Part shown: positions 45,749 to 56,146 of the stretch, in pieces | Numbering within the stretch: position 1 is the stretch's first letter | How the letters are laid out: each line of letters begins with the position of its first letter | From: an uncultured Methylotenera sp. | GTDB taxonomy: Bacteria > Pseudomonadota > Gammaproteobacteria > Burkholderiales > Methylophilaceae | DNA length: 64,000 nt | NCBI RefSeq assembly: GCF_946479685.1 | Contig: NZ_CAMLGS010000006.1 | Location: 11,332 to 75,331 of the forward strand | Direction: 5' to 3' | Program-made: the position numbers and the translations under genes | The notes under the pieces: generated by a model | Seen by the model: the letters and a program-made list of their open reading frames with translations, nothing else | Database searches by the model: none | Told to the model about the DNA's origin: nothing

Positions 45749-45788
45749 ACTGTTACCTTATTTTCTCGAAAAATAACAATCGCAAAAT

Positions 45789-45815
45789 AAAAATGGGGCA
45801 TATAGCCCCATTTTT
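45789..45815 (-). terminator. intrinsic terminator after pgk
   Basis: A perfect 11-bp stem AAAAATGGGGC/GCCCCATTTTT with loop ATATA, 38 bp past the pgk stop; T tract on the minus strand. Confidence 0.92.
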
Positions 45816-45852
45816 AAAGTCTTAGCTGTATAGCACTAAAGGTTAGGGCTAG

Positions 45853-47034
45853 TTAACTTTTAGCACGTAACTCCAAAATCTCAACTGCAGGCAATTTCTT
45901 GCCTTCTAAAAACTCCAAGAATGCACCACCCGCGGTTGAAATGTAATCCACTTTGCTTTCAATACCATATTTCTGAATCGCAGCAATCGTGTCGCCGCCA
46001 CCCGCCAATGTAAATGCTTTTGTGTTTGCAATCGCATCCGCAATGGTTTTAGTACCTTCGCCAAACTGGTCAAACTCAAACACACCGACTGGGCCATTCC
46101 ACACCACAGTACCTGCGTTTTTAATGATCTCTGCTAATTCATTAGCAGATTTCGCGCCAATATCGAAAATCATATCATCTGCTGCCACGTCAGCCACGTC
46201 TTTCTTGATGGCTGGCTCGTTTGCATCAAATTTTTTGGCACAGACTACGTCGACCGCCACTGGCACCGCTGCGCCTCTTTGGGACATTTTGTCCATTAAG
46301 GTGCGTGCTACTGGCGCCAAATCATCTTCGCACAATGATTTACCAACTTCCAAGCCAGAGGCTTTTAAGAAGGTATTGGCAATGCCACCACCCACCACCA
46401 GCTGATCTACTTTCTCAGATAAGCTCTCTAGCACGGTTAGCTTGGTTGAAACCTTGCTACCGCCCACAATCGCTACCATAGGACGTGCTGGGCTCAACAA
46501 TGCCTTAGTCAAGGCTTCTAGTTCATTCACTAATAATATGCCTGCTGCTGCCACAGGTGCAAATTTTGCAACGCCATGGGTACTGGCTTCAGCACGGTGT
46601 GCCGTACCAAAAGCATCCATCACAAAAATATCGCATAGCTTGGCATATTTTTGTGACAATTCATCACTGCTTTTCTTCTCACCTTTGTTAAAGCGACAGT
46701 TTTCCAGCACCACTAACTCACCGGCAGCCACATCAAAACCGCCATCTACCCAATCTTTGATCAGGCGCACAGGCTTTGCCAATTTGGCTGAGATCACATC
46801 CACCACTGGCTGTAATGAGTTCTCTGCTGAATATACGCCCTCTTCTGGGCGACCCAAATGTGACGTCACCATCACTTTGGCACCTGCCTTCATCGCAAAC
46901 TCTATGGTGGCCATGGAAGCAGTAATACGCGCATCAGAAGTCACTTTACCGTCAGCAACTGGTACATTCAGATCGGCACGGATAAGTACGCGTTTGCCGT
47001 TTAAATCCAGATCTGTCATTTTAATAACGTTCAT
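45853..47034 (-). CDS. pgk: phosphoglycerate kinase
   Basis: Interconverts 1,3-bisphosphoglycerate and 3-phosphoglycerate. The 393-residue protein has the N-terminal substrate site [17 protein letters not shown] and [20 protein letters not shown], the hinge [13 protein letters not shown], and the nucleotide domain with [10 protein letters not shown] and GGGDT. It starts at ATG 47034. It is downstream of gap across a spacer with an inverted-repeat element. Confidence 0.97.
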   Translation of the reverse strand: MNVIKMTDLDLNGKRVLIRADLNVPVADGKVTSDARITASMATIEFAMKAGAKVMVTSHLGRPEEGVYSAENSLQPVVDVISAKLAKPVRLIKDWVDGGFDVAAGELVVLENCRFNKGEKKSSDELSQKYAKLCDIFVMDAFGTAHRAEASTHGVAKFAPVAAAGILLVNELEALTKALLSPARPMVAIVGGSKVSTKLTVLESLSEKVDQLVVGGGIANTFLKASGLEVGKSLCEDDLAPVARTLMDKMSQRGAAVPVAVDVVCAKKFDANEPAIKKDVADVAADDMIFDIGAKSANELAEIIKNAGTVVWNGPVGVFEFDQFGEGTKTIADAIANTKAFTLAGGGDTIAAIQKYGIESKVDYISTAGGAFLEFLEGKKLPAVEILELRAKS

Positions 47035-47078
47035 TTTTGTCTACTTTCGTACCTAAACATCATGATTAAAATTAAGCA

Positions 47079-47160
47079 CTTGGGTGCAGTACAAGGCGCA
47101 CGGAACGCAAAAGCCGAGACAGTACAGATTAGTACTGCGCAACGCCGTAATGCGCCCAAG
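47079..47160. repeat. inverted-repeat element between gap and pgk
   Basis: The arms CTTGGG/CCCAAG (47079-47084 with 47155-47160), GGCGCA/TGCGCC (47095-47100 with 47151-47156) and GCAGTAC/GTACTGC (47086-47092 with 47132-47138) offer several alternative pairings over 82 bp, with an inner AGTAC/GTACT hairpin (47121-47136). No T run follows, so it does not look like a simple terminator. It could be a dispersed palindromic element or an RNA processing site in the gap-pgk message. Confidence 0.6.
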
Positions 47161-47174
47161 TAATAATTTTGACC

Positions 47175-48194
47175 TTATTTAGCCGCCATCATCGCAGCAA
47201 CGTTATCTAACATACGGCAGCTAAAGCCCCACTCGTTGTCGTACCATGCGCATACTTTAACCAGCATGCCATCTTTGGTCACTTTGGTTAAGGTTGCATC
47301 AAAGTTAGATGAGAAATCAGTGTGGTTGTAATCCACAGAAACCAACGGTGCCTCGTTATAAGACAAGATGCCTTTCAGCGCGCCGCTATTAGCCGCTTCG
47401 TGCATGATGTGGTTTACTTCCTCTTTGGTAGTTGGACGTGATGGGGTAAATGTTAAATCTACCAGCGACACGTTGATGGTTGGTACGCGAATCGCAAAAC
47501 CATCCAATTTACCGTTCAATTCTGGCAACACTAAACCTACAGCTGCGGCCGCGCCTGTTTTGGTAGGAATCAATGAGGTAGTTGCAGAGCGTGCACGACG
47601 CATATCTTTGTGGTGCGCGTCGGTCAGCACTTGGTCATTCGTGAAAGAGTGGATGGTATTCATCAAACCATTCACGATACCGATTTTCTCATGCAATGGT
47701 TGCACCATCGGTGCCAGACCGTTAGTGGTACAAGAAGCATTCGAGATTACGGTGTGCTCAGCTTTGATCACATTATGATTCACGCCATACACAACGGTTG
47801 CGTCGATATCTTTTTCGCCAGGAGCGGATAACAATACTTTTTTCGCACCCGCATCAATATGTGCTTGCGCTTTAGCTTTGCTATTGAAGGCGCCGGTACA
47901 CTCCAGCACCACATCAATACCTAAATCACGCCATGGCAGCTCAGCTGGGTTACGTGTTGAAAATGTTCTGATTTTATGGCTATTGATAATCATGGAGTCG
48001 CCATCGACGCCTACATCAAATGGGAATCTGCCATGTGCACTGTCATAACGTGTCAGATGGGCATTCGCCTCCGCATCACCACCTGAACTGTTGATCGCGA
48101 TAATTTCAATATCCTTGCGACCAGACTCATATAAAGCACGCAATACCATGCGTCCAATACGACCATAACCATTAATTGCCACTCGAATTGCCAT
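47175..48194 (-). CDS. gap: glyceraldehyde-3-phosphate dehydrogenase (type I)
   Basis: The 339-residue cytoplasmic enzyme has the NAD-binding start [17 protein letters not shown], the catalytic [12 protein letters not shown] (Cys 156 or thereabouts; the His of HSFTNDQ supports it), and the C-terminal [12 protein letters not shown]. The usual Asp 32-type NAD-specific residue is replaced by INSSG in this region, so dual cofactor use is possible. It starts at ATG 48194 and lies between tkt and pgk on the minus strand. Confidence 0.96.
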   Translation of the reverse strand: MAIRVAINGYGRIGRMVLRALYESGRKDIEIIAINSSGGDAEANAHLTRYDSAHGRFPFDVGVDGDSMIINSHKIRTFSTRNPAELPWRDLGIDVVLECTGAFNSKAKAQAHIDAGAKKVLLSAPGEKDIDATVVYGVNHNVIKAEHTVISNASCTTNGLAPMVQPLHEKIGIVNGLMNTIHSFTNDQVLTDAHHKDMRRARSATTSLIPTKTGAAAAVGLVLPELNGKLDGFAIRVPTINVSLVDLTFTPSRPTTKEEVNHIMHEAANSGALKGILSYNEAPLVSVDYNHTDFSSNFDATLTKVTKDGMLVKVCAWYDNEWGFSCRMLDNVAAMMAAK

Positions 48195-48311
48195 GATAAT
48201 TCCTAAATATTTTCAATTAACTGTAAGCCAGTTTAAAGCATACACAGCTTAAATTCATCTACTACTTAAAGCTAGGCATTTACTACAAAACACCAGCCCT
48301 ATAAAAAAATT

Positions 48312-48337
48312 AAGGCACCCCAAGCTTGAGGTGCCTT
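48312..48337 (-). terminator. intrinsic terminator after tkt
   Basis: Stem AAGGCACC/GGTGCCTT around a 10-base loop that itself contains CAAGCTTG; on the minus strand it is followed by AATTTTTTT, 58 bp past the tkt stop. Confidence 0.85.
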
Positions 48338-48394
48338 TTAAAAACTAACTGACCAAACTGATATTACGAATGGGCTTGGTCAGTAAGTAGTGTA

Positions 48395-50380
48395 TTAAAG
48401 CACCGATTTAACAGTTGCAACTACGTTTTCAACTGTGAAGCCGAAGTGCTTCAGCAATACACCACCAGGTGCTGATTCGCCGAATGTAGCGATACCAACT
48501 ACAGCACCTTCTAAACCTACATATTTACGCCAGAAGTCTGGGTGAGCAGCTTCCACTGCAACACGTTTAACACCAGCAGTTAATACGCTATCTTTGTATG
48601 CTTGATCTTGACGATCGAACACGTTGGTTGATGGCATTGAAACCACACGTACTTTAGTACCAGCAGCGTTCAATTCAGCAGCAGCTTTGATCGCCAAATC
48701 TAACTCTGAACCGTTAGCGATGATGATCACGTCAGCTTTACCAGCCACGTCTGAGAACACATAACCACCCTTGCGGATTAGGTCAAAGTCTTTAGCGTCA
48801 TGTTTAATGCCAGGCACGTTTTGACGGCTTAACACCAAGCTTGATGGACCATTTTTACGTTCTACAGCAGCAACCCAAGCCACTGCAGTTTCTACTGAGT
48901 CAGCTGGACGCCATACATCCATGTTAGGGATGTAACGTAAACCTGATGTGTTTTCTACTGGTTGGTGAGTAGGACCGTCTTCACCTTGGCCGATAGAGTC
49001 ATGTGATAAAACAGCGATAGTACGTTGTTTCATCAATGCAGCCATACGCAATGCGCTCTTAGCGTAGTCAGAGAACATGTGGAATGTACCGCCGAATGGA
49101 ATCAAACCACCGTGCAATGCCATACCGTTCATGATTGCGTACATACCGAACTCACGTACACCGTAAGAGATGTAGTTACCTGGCTCTTTACCAGATACGT
49201 GTTTGAAGCTAGCAGCTGCAGTCAGGTTAGAACCTGTCAAGTCAGCAGAACCGCCCAAGAACTCTGGCAATAATGGAGCTAGTGCAGTAATTGCATTTTG
49301 TGAAGCTTTACGTGTTGCAACGCCTTCTGCTTTTTCGTTAGTAGCAGCGATGAATGCATCAGTTGCTTCTTTCCAGTTAGCTGGTAAGTCACCCGCCATA
49401 CGACGTTTGAACTCAGCAGCTTCAGCTGGGAATGCAGCAGCGTATGCAGCGAATTTTTCGTTCCAAGCAGCTTCAGTTGAAGCGCCTTTAGCTTTTTGAT
49501 CCCAGCCAGCGTAAACGTCAGCAGGAATAACAAATGGCTCATGTGGCCAGCCGATGTTTGCGCGAGTAGCAGCAACTTCTTCTAAACCTAATGCTGAACC
49601 GTGGCAGTCGTGTGAACCAGATTTGTTTGGTGAACCCATACCGATGATGGTTTTGCAGCAGATCAATGATGGTTTGTCTGTAACTGCTTTAGCCGCTTTA
49701 ACAGCTGCGTCGATAGCGTCAGAATCGTGACCATCTACTGATTGAACGTGCCAGCCGTAAGCTTCAAAGCGTTTAGCTGTGTCGTCTGTGTACCAGCCTT
49801 CAATGTGACCGTCGATAGAAATACCGTTGTCATCCCAGAAAGCAACCAATTTACCTAAGCCCCATGTACCAGCTAAAGCACAAGCTTCGTGTGATACACC
49901 TTCCATCATACAGCCGTCACCTAAGAAGCAGTATGTGTAGTGGTCAACGATGTCGTGACCTGGTTTGTTGAATTGGTCAGCCAATAGTTTTTCCGCCATT
50001 GCGAAACCAACTGCGTTGGTGATACCTTGACCTAATGGACCTGTAGTTGTTTCAACGCCTGGAGCGTAGCTGTACTCTGGGTGACCAGCACATTTTGAGT
50101 GCAATTGACGGAATGTTTTGATTTCATCCATCGGTAGGTCGTAACCTGTCAGGTGCAATAGTGAGTAGATCAACATTGAGCCATGGCCGTTAGAGAGCAC
50201 AAAACGGTCACGATCAGCCCAGTTTGGATTGGTTGGATTGTGACGCAAGTGGTGATTCCACAATACTTCTGCGATTTCAGCCATGCCCATAGGCGCACCT
50301 GGGTGGCCTGAGTTAGCTTTTTGCACTGCATCCATAGATAACGCACGAATTGCATTAGCTAGGTCTTTACGTGTTGCCAT
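48395..50380 (-). CDS. tkt: transketolase
   Basis: A thiamine-diphosphate enzyme of the pentose and ribulose-monophosphate carbon cycles. The 661-residue protein has [19 protein letters not shown] near residue 25, the ThDP motif [14 protein letters not shown] (about 153-165), [15 protein letters not shown] and the C-terminal [11 protein letters not shown]. In this genome type it would help regenerate ribulose 5-phosphate for formaldehyde fixation. The start is ATG 50380 with a clear GGGAGAAAAC site. Codon use is more optimised than in neighbours (many GCA/GCT and AAC), as in highly expressed genes. gap, pgk and pyk follow. Confidence 0.97.
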   Translation of the reverse strand: MATRKDLANAIRALSMDAVQKANSGHPGAPMGMAEIAEVLWNHHLRHNPTNPNWADRDRFVLSNGHGSMLIYSLLHLTGYDLPMDEIKTFRQLHSKCAGHPEYSYAPGVETTTGPLGQGITNAVGFAMAEKLLADQFNKPGHDIVDHYTYCFLGDGCMMEGVSHEACALAGTWGLGKLVAFWDDNGISIDGHIEGWYTDDTAKRFEAYGWHVQSVDGHDSDAIDAAVKAAKAVTDKPSLICCKTIIGMGSPNKSGSHDCHGSALGLEEVAATRANIGWPHEPFVIPADVYAGWDQKAKGASTEAAWNEKFAAYAAAFPAEAAEFKRRMAGDLPANWKEATDAFIAATNEKAEGVATRKASQNAITALAPLLPEFLGGSADLTGSNLTAAASFKHVSGKEPGNYISYGVREFGMYAIMNGMALHGGLIPFGGTFHMFSDYAKSALRMAALMKQRTIAVLSHDSIGQGEDGPTHQPVENTSGLRYIPNMDVWRPADSVETAVAWVAAVERKNGPSSLVLSRQNVPGIKHDAKDFDLIRKGGYVFSDVAGKADVIIIANGSELDLAIKAAAELNAAGTKVRVVSMPSTNVFDRQDQAYKDSVLTAGVKRVAVEAAHPDFWRKYVGLEGAVVGIATFGESAPGGVLLKHFGFTVENVVATVKSVL

Positions 50381-50546
50381 TGTTTTCTCCCTAATGATTA
50401 GTACTTGAGGACTTATAAAGATAGCGTTTTGCGCGAAACCTCATAAACCTTAATTGAAGTTCTCAAAAAGACAGCGAAAATCACTGCTTTTCCGTGAAAG
50501 CTAAATTATTGCTTAGATAGCTTTTTTCGGCAAGTGCAACGTAAGA

Positions 50547-50577
50547 AAAGTGGCGAGCATCAGCTGTGCGCCACTTT
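50547..50577 (-). terminator. terminator after the Gfo/Idh gene
   Basis: A 9-bp stem AAAGTGGCG/CGCCACTTT with a 13-base loop, followed by TTCTTA on the minus strand, 28 bp past the stop codon. Confidence 0.7.
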
Positions 50578-50604
50578 CAAAATTTTGCCCCAATGCCGCT
50601 GAAT

Positions 50605-51696
50605 TTAATCGATTTTAACCAAGCGCTGCGAGCCGACCGACGCCAACACCGCCTCAATGGCTTTGCAATTTGCTTTAGCATCAGCAAAAGTTAAGTGCGT
50701 GGGCTTGTTGTTGAGTACGCAATCACTGAAGTGCTCAATCTCCAAATTAAAGTGGTTGCTCGGCGCAAAGCGCTCTTCAGCATATTTACCGTCTTCAGTC
50801 GCCCATGACACAACAGGCACATCATTCTGAAACACCCATGCCGCATGGCATTTAACCCAGCCTTTAGTACCGATGATTTCATATTCAGATTTGCGGCTAC
50901 GCTCAAAGCTGATATCGAAATGACCAAATCGCGCACGACCTTCTGCATCTGGCCCAAAATCCAGCACGCCACTGGTCACGATATCGGCACCGTACTCATT
51001 TAGCTTAGCATGCGCAAGCACCGATACTGGCTCGCTAGGCATGCCATTATTACTACTATTACCCAAACCCGAACCATTACCCAAACCCATAGCCCAGCGC
51101 AGACTGTGGATTGCATAAGGACCAATATCCCACATAGCACCGCCGCCATTGGCCATACTGCGATTGATGCGGTACATGCGCGCTTGGCGCATTAAAAATG
51201 AATAACTGGCGCGCACGGACAACACATCACCGATCAGGCCAGACGCCACAATCTCCTGTATACGCGCGTGCTGCGGATGAAAGCGATACATAAAGCCTTC
51301 CATCACTTTCACCTTATTACTGAGTGCAGCCGCTTCTATCGCTTCAATATCTTGCAAGGTAGTGGCCATCGGCTTTTCAATCAGCACATGCTTACCAGCG
51401 TTAATCGCTTTGATTGCCCACTCCGCATGCTCTTCGTTGGCCATTGGACAGTAGATCGCATCAACGTTAGCATCGTTAATCAGCGCATCCATATCGTCAT
51501 AGCACTGCACTTCGCTGGCATAACATGGCGCATACTTTTGCAAGGTCGCCTGCGCAGCGCCGGCACGACGACTGGCGATAGCCACCAGTTGGGAGTTAGG
51601 CGCCTCTATAATCGCCGGTAGCAAACGCTCATTAACACGCGCAGCGCCCAATATACCCCAACGTAATTTTCTCTGTTCAGTCATGGTCTGCGTCAC
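50605..51696 (-). CDS. Gfo/Idh/MocA family oxidoreductase
   Basis: The 363-residue protein has an N-terminal Rossmann domain with WGILGAARVNERLLPAI (about 13-29) and the family motif EKPMATTLQD (Glu-Lys-Pro at 106-108), and a C-terminal alpha/beta domain (about 130-355) with MEGFMYRFHPQH and GGGAMWDIGPYAIHSLRW. It should be a NAD(P)-linked dehydrogenase on a sugar-like substrate; the substrate is unknown. I use GTG 51696 because AAAGGA sits six bases ahead of it; ATG 51684 is an alternative. It stands alone between tkt and the acyl-CoA synthetase. Confidence 0.86.
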   Translation of the reverse strand: MTQTMTEQRKLRWGILGAARVNERLLPAIIEAPNSQLVAIASRRAGAAQATLQKYAPCYASEVQCYDDMDALINDANVDAIYCPMANEEHAEWAIKAINAGKHVLIEKPMATTLQDIEAIEAAALSNKVKVMEGFMYRFHPQHARIQEIVASGLIGDVLSVRASYSFLMRQARMYRINRSMANGGGAMWDIGPYAIHSLRWAMGLGNGSGLGNSSNNGMPSEPVSVLAHAKLNEYGADIVTSGVLDFGPDAEGRARFGHFDISFERSRKSEYEIIGTKGWVKCHAAWVFQNDVPVVSWATEDGKYAEERFAPSNHFNLEIEHFSDCVLNNKPTHLTFADAKANCKAIEAVLASVGSQRLVKID

Positions 51697-51756
51697 AATT
51701 TATCCTTTATTTTCGTAATATCAATTTAAAAATATCTGCCCGAAATGGCAGAGGCA

Positions 51757-51782
51757 CCCTGCAAAGCACGTCGCCTGCAGGG
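51757..51782 (-). terminator. hairpin directly after the acyl-CoA synthetase stop
   Basis: A 7-bp stem CCCTGCA/TGCAGGG with a 12-base loop begins one base past the stop codon. No T run follows, so it is a weak candidate. Confidence 0.4.
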
Positions 51783-53606
51783 CTACAGTTTGAATCCCTC
51801 ATATAGCTTTTGGTACTGCACCGCATATTGCTGCAATATAAGGTGGCGCTTAATTTTCAAAGTAGGCGTCAGCAGGCCATTCTCCACAGTCCACGGTGTA
51901 TGCAGCAAGGCAATTTTTCGCACCCTGGCATAACCCGGAAAAGATTGCATCTGCGCCGCCACGCGCGCTAAGGCAAAAGCACTGGCCTGACGTTCATCCA
52001 ACACCTGCGGCCAAGCATCAGATAACCCATGCTGCTGGGCCAACTCTAGCCACATATCCTGACTCACCACTGCCAGCAAGCTCAGATACGGCTTACCCTC
52101 ACCCACCAACATTACCTGCTCAAACAGCGGGTCTATCAATATGGCAGCCTCAATATCGGTAGGCGGCACTTTTTCACCATTGGACAGCACTATTATTTCT
52201 TTGATACGCCCGGTAATGGTGATGCGGCCAGACGAATCGATATTGGCCACATCGCCGGTTTTTAGCCAGCCATCAGCGGTAAACACCGCACGGTTGGCAT
52301 CCACATCATTCCAGTAACCCTGCATCACATTAGGGCCGAGCACCTCTAAGCCACCGGACGCATCCAAACGCACTTGCACACCGGGTAAGGGATACCCCAC
52401 GCTGCTAGGCACATTATCTTCCGCTTTATTGACGCTAATTACCGGGCTCGTTTCCGTGAGGCCATAGCCCTGCACAATGGGCACCCCTAAGCCGATAAAA
52501 GTGCGTGCACTATCGGCAGACAATGCAGCACCACCTGCCACCGCCAAACGCAAGCGGCCACCTAAACGTGCTTGCAACTTGCTGGCCACTACATGCTTCA
52601 AAACAGGCCAAGCCAAATGGCGCCACTGCCACTTAGCTCTACCCTGTGTATATTCAAAGTAGGCGTAACCCACCTCTACCGCCAGCGAAAATAAGCGCTG
52701 CGCATAAGCCGGCCCAGCTTGCAATTTACTGCGTAACGCAAGCTGAATGCGCTCAAAGATACGCGGCACGGTCACAATAATAGTGGGGCGCACTTTAAGC
52801 AGATCATCCTGCAGCTGCTGCACGGAGCGCGCAAACGCGACGCTAGCGCCAGCCATCATAGGCAAACAATAACCAGCCATTCGCTCCAGCGCATGCGATA
52901 GCGGCAAGAACGAGAGAAACACATCATGCGGATAAACGGCAAAGTAGCTTAACGAGCCCCATGCATTGCACATCAAGTTACGGTGCGTGAGCATCACACC
53001 TTTGGGCTTACCGGTAGTACCTGAGGTGTAAATAATGGTTGCCAGCGCATCAGCGTCTGTCACTCGATGCAGCAAATCCCCTTGCACATCAATTGGCGGC
53101 AACCATGTTCCTAGCTCACGTAGGCGCGAATCACATTCATCCGCCGGCAGCGGCTTACAAGTCACCACACGCTGCAACTGTTTAAAATCAATATCAAGCG
53201 CATGTACTGCCTGCCAATCATTGGCGTTATTAACCAACAATAGCTTGACGCCAGAATCCTGTAGCACATGCGCGATATTCTCTGCGCGGTCTGACACATA
53301 AAGCGGCACGGTGACTAAACCTAACCCCAACGCCGCCTGATCAAACAAAACCCAATTTGGACAATTCTTGAGCATAATGGCAACGCGGTCGCCAATCACC
53401 AAGTTTTCACCCAACAAAGCCTGCTGCCAGCGCACCACCTGCTGCATGGCAGTCAGCCATGTCATCTCTAACCAAGAAGCGGCTTCCTCATCAAAATAGC
53501 GGTATGCCATTTGCTGCGGTGAGCGTTTAACCCGCTCATGAAACAACCCGTCTAGCGTGAGTACAGCCTCAGGTGATATGTAGTCCACAACACGCTGATT
53601 CATCAC
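51783..53606 (-). CDS. long-chain acyl-CoA synthetase (AMP-forming)
   Basis: The 607-residue protein is an ANL-family adenylating enzyme. It has the P-loop IIYTSGTTGKPKGVML (about 191-206), QGYGLTETSPVISVN (about 375-389), GWLKTGDV (about 430) and ITGRIKEIIVLSNGEKV (about 447-463), with the catalytic C-terminal domain shortened to YARVRKI and a final LTPTLKIKRH. It should charge fatty acids with CoA for lipid remodelling or uptake. It starts at ATG 53606 and lies six bp after the thioredoxin-fold gene, so the two are co-transcribed. Confidence 0.92.
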   Translation of the reverse strand: MMNQRVVDYISPEAVLTLDGLFHERVKRSPQQMAYRYFDEEAASWLEMTWLTAMQQVVRWQQALLGENLVIGDRVAIMLKNCPNWVLFDQAALGLGLVTVPLYVSDRAENIAHVLQDSGVKLLLVNNANDWQAVHALDIDFKQLQRVVTCKPLPADECDSRLRELGTWLPPIDVQGDLLHRVTDADALATIIYTSGTTGKPKGVMLTHRNLMCNAWGSLSYFAVYPHDVFLSFLPLSHALERMAGYCLPMMAGASVAFARSVQQLQDDLLKVRPTIIVTVPRIFERIQLALRSKLQAGPAYAQRLFSLAVEVGYAYFEYTQGRAKWQWRHLAWPVLKHVVASKLQARLGGRLRLAVAGGAALSADSARTFIGLGVPIVQGYGLTETSPVISVNKAEDNVPSSVGYPLPGVQVRLDASGGLEVLGPNVMQGYWNDVDANRAVFTADGWLKTGDVANIDSSGRITITGRIKEIIVLSNGEKVPPTDIEAAILIDPLFEQVMLVGEGKPYLSLLAVVSQDMWLELAQQHGLSDAWPQVLDERQASAFALARVAAQMQSFPGYARVRKIALLHTPWTVENGLLTPTLKIKRHLILQQYAVQYQKLYEGFKL

Positions 53607-53612
53607 TAGCTT

Positions 53613-54179
53613 TTAAATGGCCTCCTGCGGGAACCACTTAATACTGCAGCCAATACTTGCGATTTGCTCTTTAGGGCCCTGGCCGGTTTCTGCAATCAAC
53701 TTCATTGCGTTAAATAAATCCCTCGGGTGATTTTCCTCTGATTGACGGCGACCAGCTGCATCAAAACGCCCGCGATACTGCAACTCTAGGTCTGCATTAA
53801 AACCAAAGAAATCTGGGGTACACACCGCACCATAAGCTTTAGCTACTTCCTGCGTGTCATCCAGCACATAAGGGAACGGAAAGTTGAATAGTTTAGCCTC
53901 TTCCATCATGCGTTCAAATGAATCTTCAGGGTAGTTCTCGGTGTCGTTACTCTGAATCGCAATCGTGTTGATGCCATACTGTAAAAGCTCGCGGCAATCA
54001 TCAACCAAACGGGTTTTAATCGCCTTTACATAAGGACAGTGGTTACAGATAAACATTACCAGCAAGCCGTTCTTACCTGCGCTATTTGCTAACGTATATC
54101 GCTTGCCATCCACCCCTAACAAATCAAAATCTACCGCTGGCTGACCAAAATTACAGACTGGGGGATTTAAGCTAACCAT
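53613..54179 (-). CDS. thioredoxin-fold protein (AhpC/TSA-like, CxxC)
   Basis: The 188-residue protein has the peroxiredoxin/TlpA-like fold with the motif FICNHCPYVKAI (Cys 45-x2-Cys 48), then YPEDSFERM, FPYVLDDTQEVAKAYGAVCTPDFF and YRGRFDAA. No signal peptide, so it is cytoplasmic. It belongs to a group of thioredoxin-like reductases with no assigned substrate. ATG 54179 has AAGGAG just upstream. It is the first gene of a pair with the acyl-CoA synthetase. Confidence 0.88.
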   Translation of the reverse strand: MVSLNPPVCNFGQPAVDFDLLGVDGKRYTLANSAGKNGLLVMFICNHCPYVKAIKTRLVDDCRELLQYGINTIAIQSNDTENYPEDSFERMMEEAKLFNFPFPYVLDDTQEVAKAYGAVCTPDFFGFNADLELQYRGRFDAAGRRQSEENHPRDLFNAMKLIAETGQGPKEQIASIGCSIKWFPQEAI

Positions 54180-54281
54180 TTTATTCTCCTTATTTCGTTA
54201 TACTTATTACTCTGACAACGTTAATGTTTATATTATCACTTTTGTTTTACTGTTTGCTTTACTTTTGGAGTCGCCCGTTTT

Positions 54282-55016
54282 ATGGCCAATTTGCGCTTTT
54301 ACACCCCATCAACCTTAGCACTTGGTGCATCGGTTCAACTCTCAGAAAATGCAGCCGCACATGCCACTCGCGCACTGCGTCTGAACGTGGGTGATGATGT
54401 AGTTTTGTTTAACGGTGATGGCTTCAACTACAGCTGCACACTGACCGATATCAAGAAAAATAGCGTAATTGCGACAGTGAACAGTGCAGCCGAAGTGCAT
54501 AACGAATCACCGCTTAACATCACTTTGGTGCAGGCGATTTCCAGCGGGGACAGAATGGACTTCACCATTCAAAAGGCAGTGGAACTTGGCGTAAAAAACA
54601 TCCAGCCGATCAGCAGCAAGCGCAGCGTGGTAAAACTCTCCGCCGAGCGTGCGGAAAAGCGTACCGAGCACTGGCAGAACATTGCCATCTCAGCATGCGA
54701 GCAATCTGGCCGCGCCTATGTACCTAGCGTACTCGCCCCCACCTCACTTGAGCAATGGCTAGGCAAAAACCCCAGTGCCAATAGCACGCGTATTTTACTT
54801 AACCCAACCGGTGCAGTACGGTTGACAGAAATCACCAAACCTACCGGTGAGATTCAGCTATTGATAGGCGCAGAAGGCGGCTTAAGTCAGGAAGAAATTG
54901 ATTTAGCCACCGCGCACGACTTCCAATCCATCGTGTTAGGCCCTCGCATTTTACGTACGGAAACCGCCGCCTTAACTGCTATTTCTGCCATGCAATTGGC
55001 ATGGGGTGATTTTTAA
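54282..55016 (+). CDS. rsmE: 16S rRNA (uracil-1498-N3)-methyltransferase
   Basis: RsmE methylates U1498 of 16S rRNA. The 244-residue protein has an N-terminal PUA-like domain (about 1-70, with HATRALRLNVGDDVVLFNGDG) and a SPOUT knot domain with QAISSGDRMDFTIQKAVELGV, IGAEGGLSQEEI (about 205) and the closing LGPRILRTETAALTA. The start is ATG 54282. It stands divergent from the thioredoxin-fold gene. Confidence 0.95.
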   Translation: MANLRFYTPSTLALGASVQLSENAAAHATRALRLNVGDDVVLFNGDGFNYSCTLTDIKKNSVIATVNSAAEVHNESPLNITLVQAISSGDRMDFTIQKAVELGVKNIQPISSKRSVVKLSAERAEKRTEHWQNIAISACEQSGRAYVPSVLAPTSLEQWLGKNPSANSTRILLNPTGAVRLTEITKPTGEIQLLIGAEGGLSQEEIDLATAHDFQSIVLGPRILRTETAALTAISAMQLAWGDF

Positions 55017-55056
55017 TCACCCATGAGCCATAGACACACAGCAAACATCAAGGCCG

Positions 55057-55452
55057 CTAACGACTGCAGATAACATTGGCTTTTAACTCGCCTATGCTAT
55101 ACGGCACCACATCTGACCAGCTAGTCTCCGCAGCTGGCAGACGATAAGTTGTCAGCACTGCGCCTTGGGCCATATTGTCAGCATAGTATTGAATGGAAAG
55201 CGCCTTAAACTTCTTATTCTTACAGTCATGCAACTCTAGCCACTGCGACGACATTTCACCTTTGGCCTGCTGTACATAATAGTCATTCAAGGTGGACACG
55301 GTGACTAAGCCGGCAGATTTTTGCACCCCTAATTGCTGCACAGAGGCAAAATCAATATACATATTGCCATTATCGTTGGTTTGCACCATGGTCCAGTCTG
55401 CCAGCACACTGCTAGACCACACCGCTAACACTATCATTAAAAATTTATGCAT
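55057..55452 (-). CDS. secreted surface-adhesin-E-like protein
   Basis: The 131-residue protein has a Sec signal peptide (cleavage after VLA, residue 18) and starts its mature part with DWTMVQTNDNGNMYIDFASV. This is the pattern of the adhesin-E-like family, small extracellular or periplasmic domains with one disulfide (here Cys near 77 and the C-terminal VICS). Exact role unknown. It stands alone, convergent with rsmE. Confidence 0.8.
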   Translation of the reverse strand: MHKFLMIVLAVWSSSVLADWTMVQTNDNGNMYIDFASVQQLGVQKSAGLVTVSTLNDYYVQQAKGEMSSQWLELHDCKNKKFKALSIQYYADNMAQGAVLTTYRLPAAETSWSDVVPYSIGELKANVICSR

Positions 55453-55577
55453 ACCTTACTCTTAATATATGGATTGCAATTGCTGGATTCTATAGGATTA
55501 AAGCCTGATACAAACTAAAAATAACGCATCGGCGATTACATGCACGCCACACTTCTATAAAATCTGAATGCAACAAC

Positions 55578-56111
55578 ATGATGAAAACAAGGCTCAATAT
55601 GCAAGAAGCTCCTTCCCCATGGATAGTAAAGTTTGCACCGCTCATCAAAAGCCAAGGGCTGGTATTAGACTTGGCATGCGGCAGCGGACGCCACGCCAAA
55701 TGGCTGGCGCAGCATGGCTATCAGGTACACGCACTAGACCGCGACGCAATTGCCACTGCCAATATGCAAGGCATTGATGGCATCACCATCACAACACTGG
55801 ATTTGGAAACCACTGAGCCGCCAACATTTGAGCACAGTTATGACGGCATTATCGTTAGCCGTTACCTGCATCGGCCACTATTGGCCAAACTAGCCACCAT
55901 ACTCAAGCCGGGCGGCATACTGATTTATGAAACCTTTATGCACGGTAACGAGCGCTTTGGCAAACCAAGCAACCCGGACTTTCTGTTAATGCCGGACGAA
56001 CTGCTCAACACTTACTCGCCATTGCTCAAGGTGATTGATTTTGAACAAGGCGAGATATCAGAACCCAAACCTGCAATGCTGCAGCGCCTTTGCGCGCAAA
56101 AGCACATTTAA
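55578..56111 (+). CDS. class I SAM-dependent methyltransferase (TehB-like)
   Basis: The 177-residue protein has the SAM-binding motif VLDLACGSGRHAKWLA (motif I, about 29-44), acidic residue in ALDRD (motif II) and LKPGGILIYETF (motif post III, about 109-121). It is like small methyltransferases of the TehB/tellurite type; the substrate is not known. ATG 55578 is followed in frame by ATG 55599, either of which could start translation. It lies just before the argA promoter region. Confidence 0.85.
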   Translation: MMKTRLNMQEAPSPWIVKFAPLIKSQGLVLDLACGSGRHAKWLAQHGYQVHALDRDAIATANMQGIDGITITTLDLETTEPPTFEHSYDGIIVSRYLHRPLLAKLATILKPGGILIYETFMHGNERFGKPSNPDFLLMPDELLNTYSPLLKVIDFEQGEISEPKPAMLQRLCAQKHI

Positions 56112-56146
56112 ACCCAGAACATGCTATCAGCAACCTAACCACAGGT

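Noticed and set aside
47610..47831. Plus-strand open frames opposite gap, pgk, pyk and tkt
   Set aside because: They are shadows of highly biased glycolytic genes.
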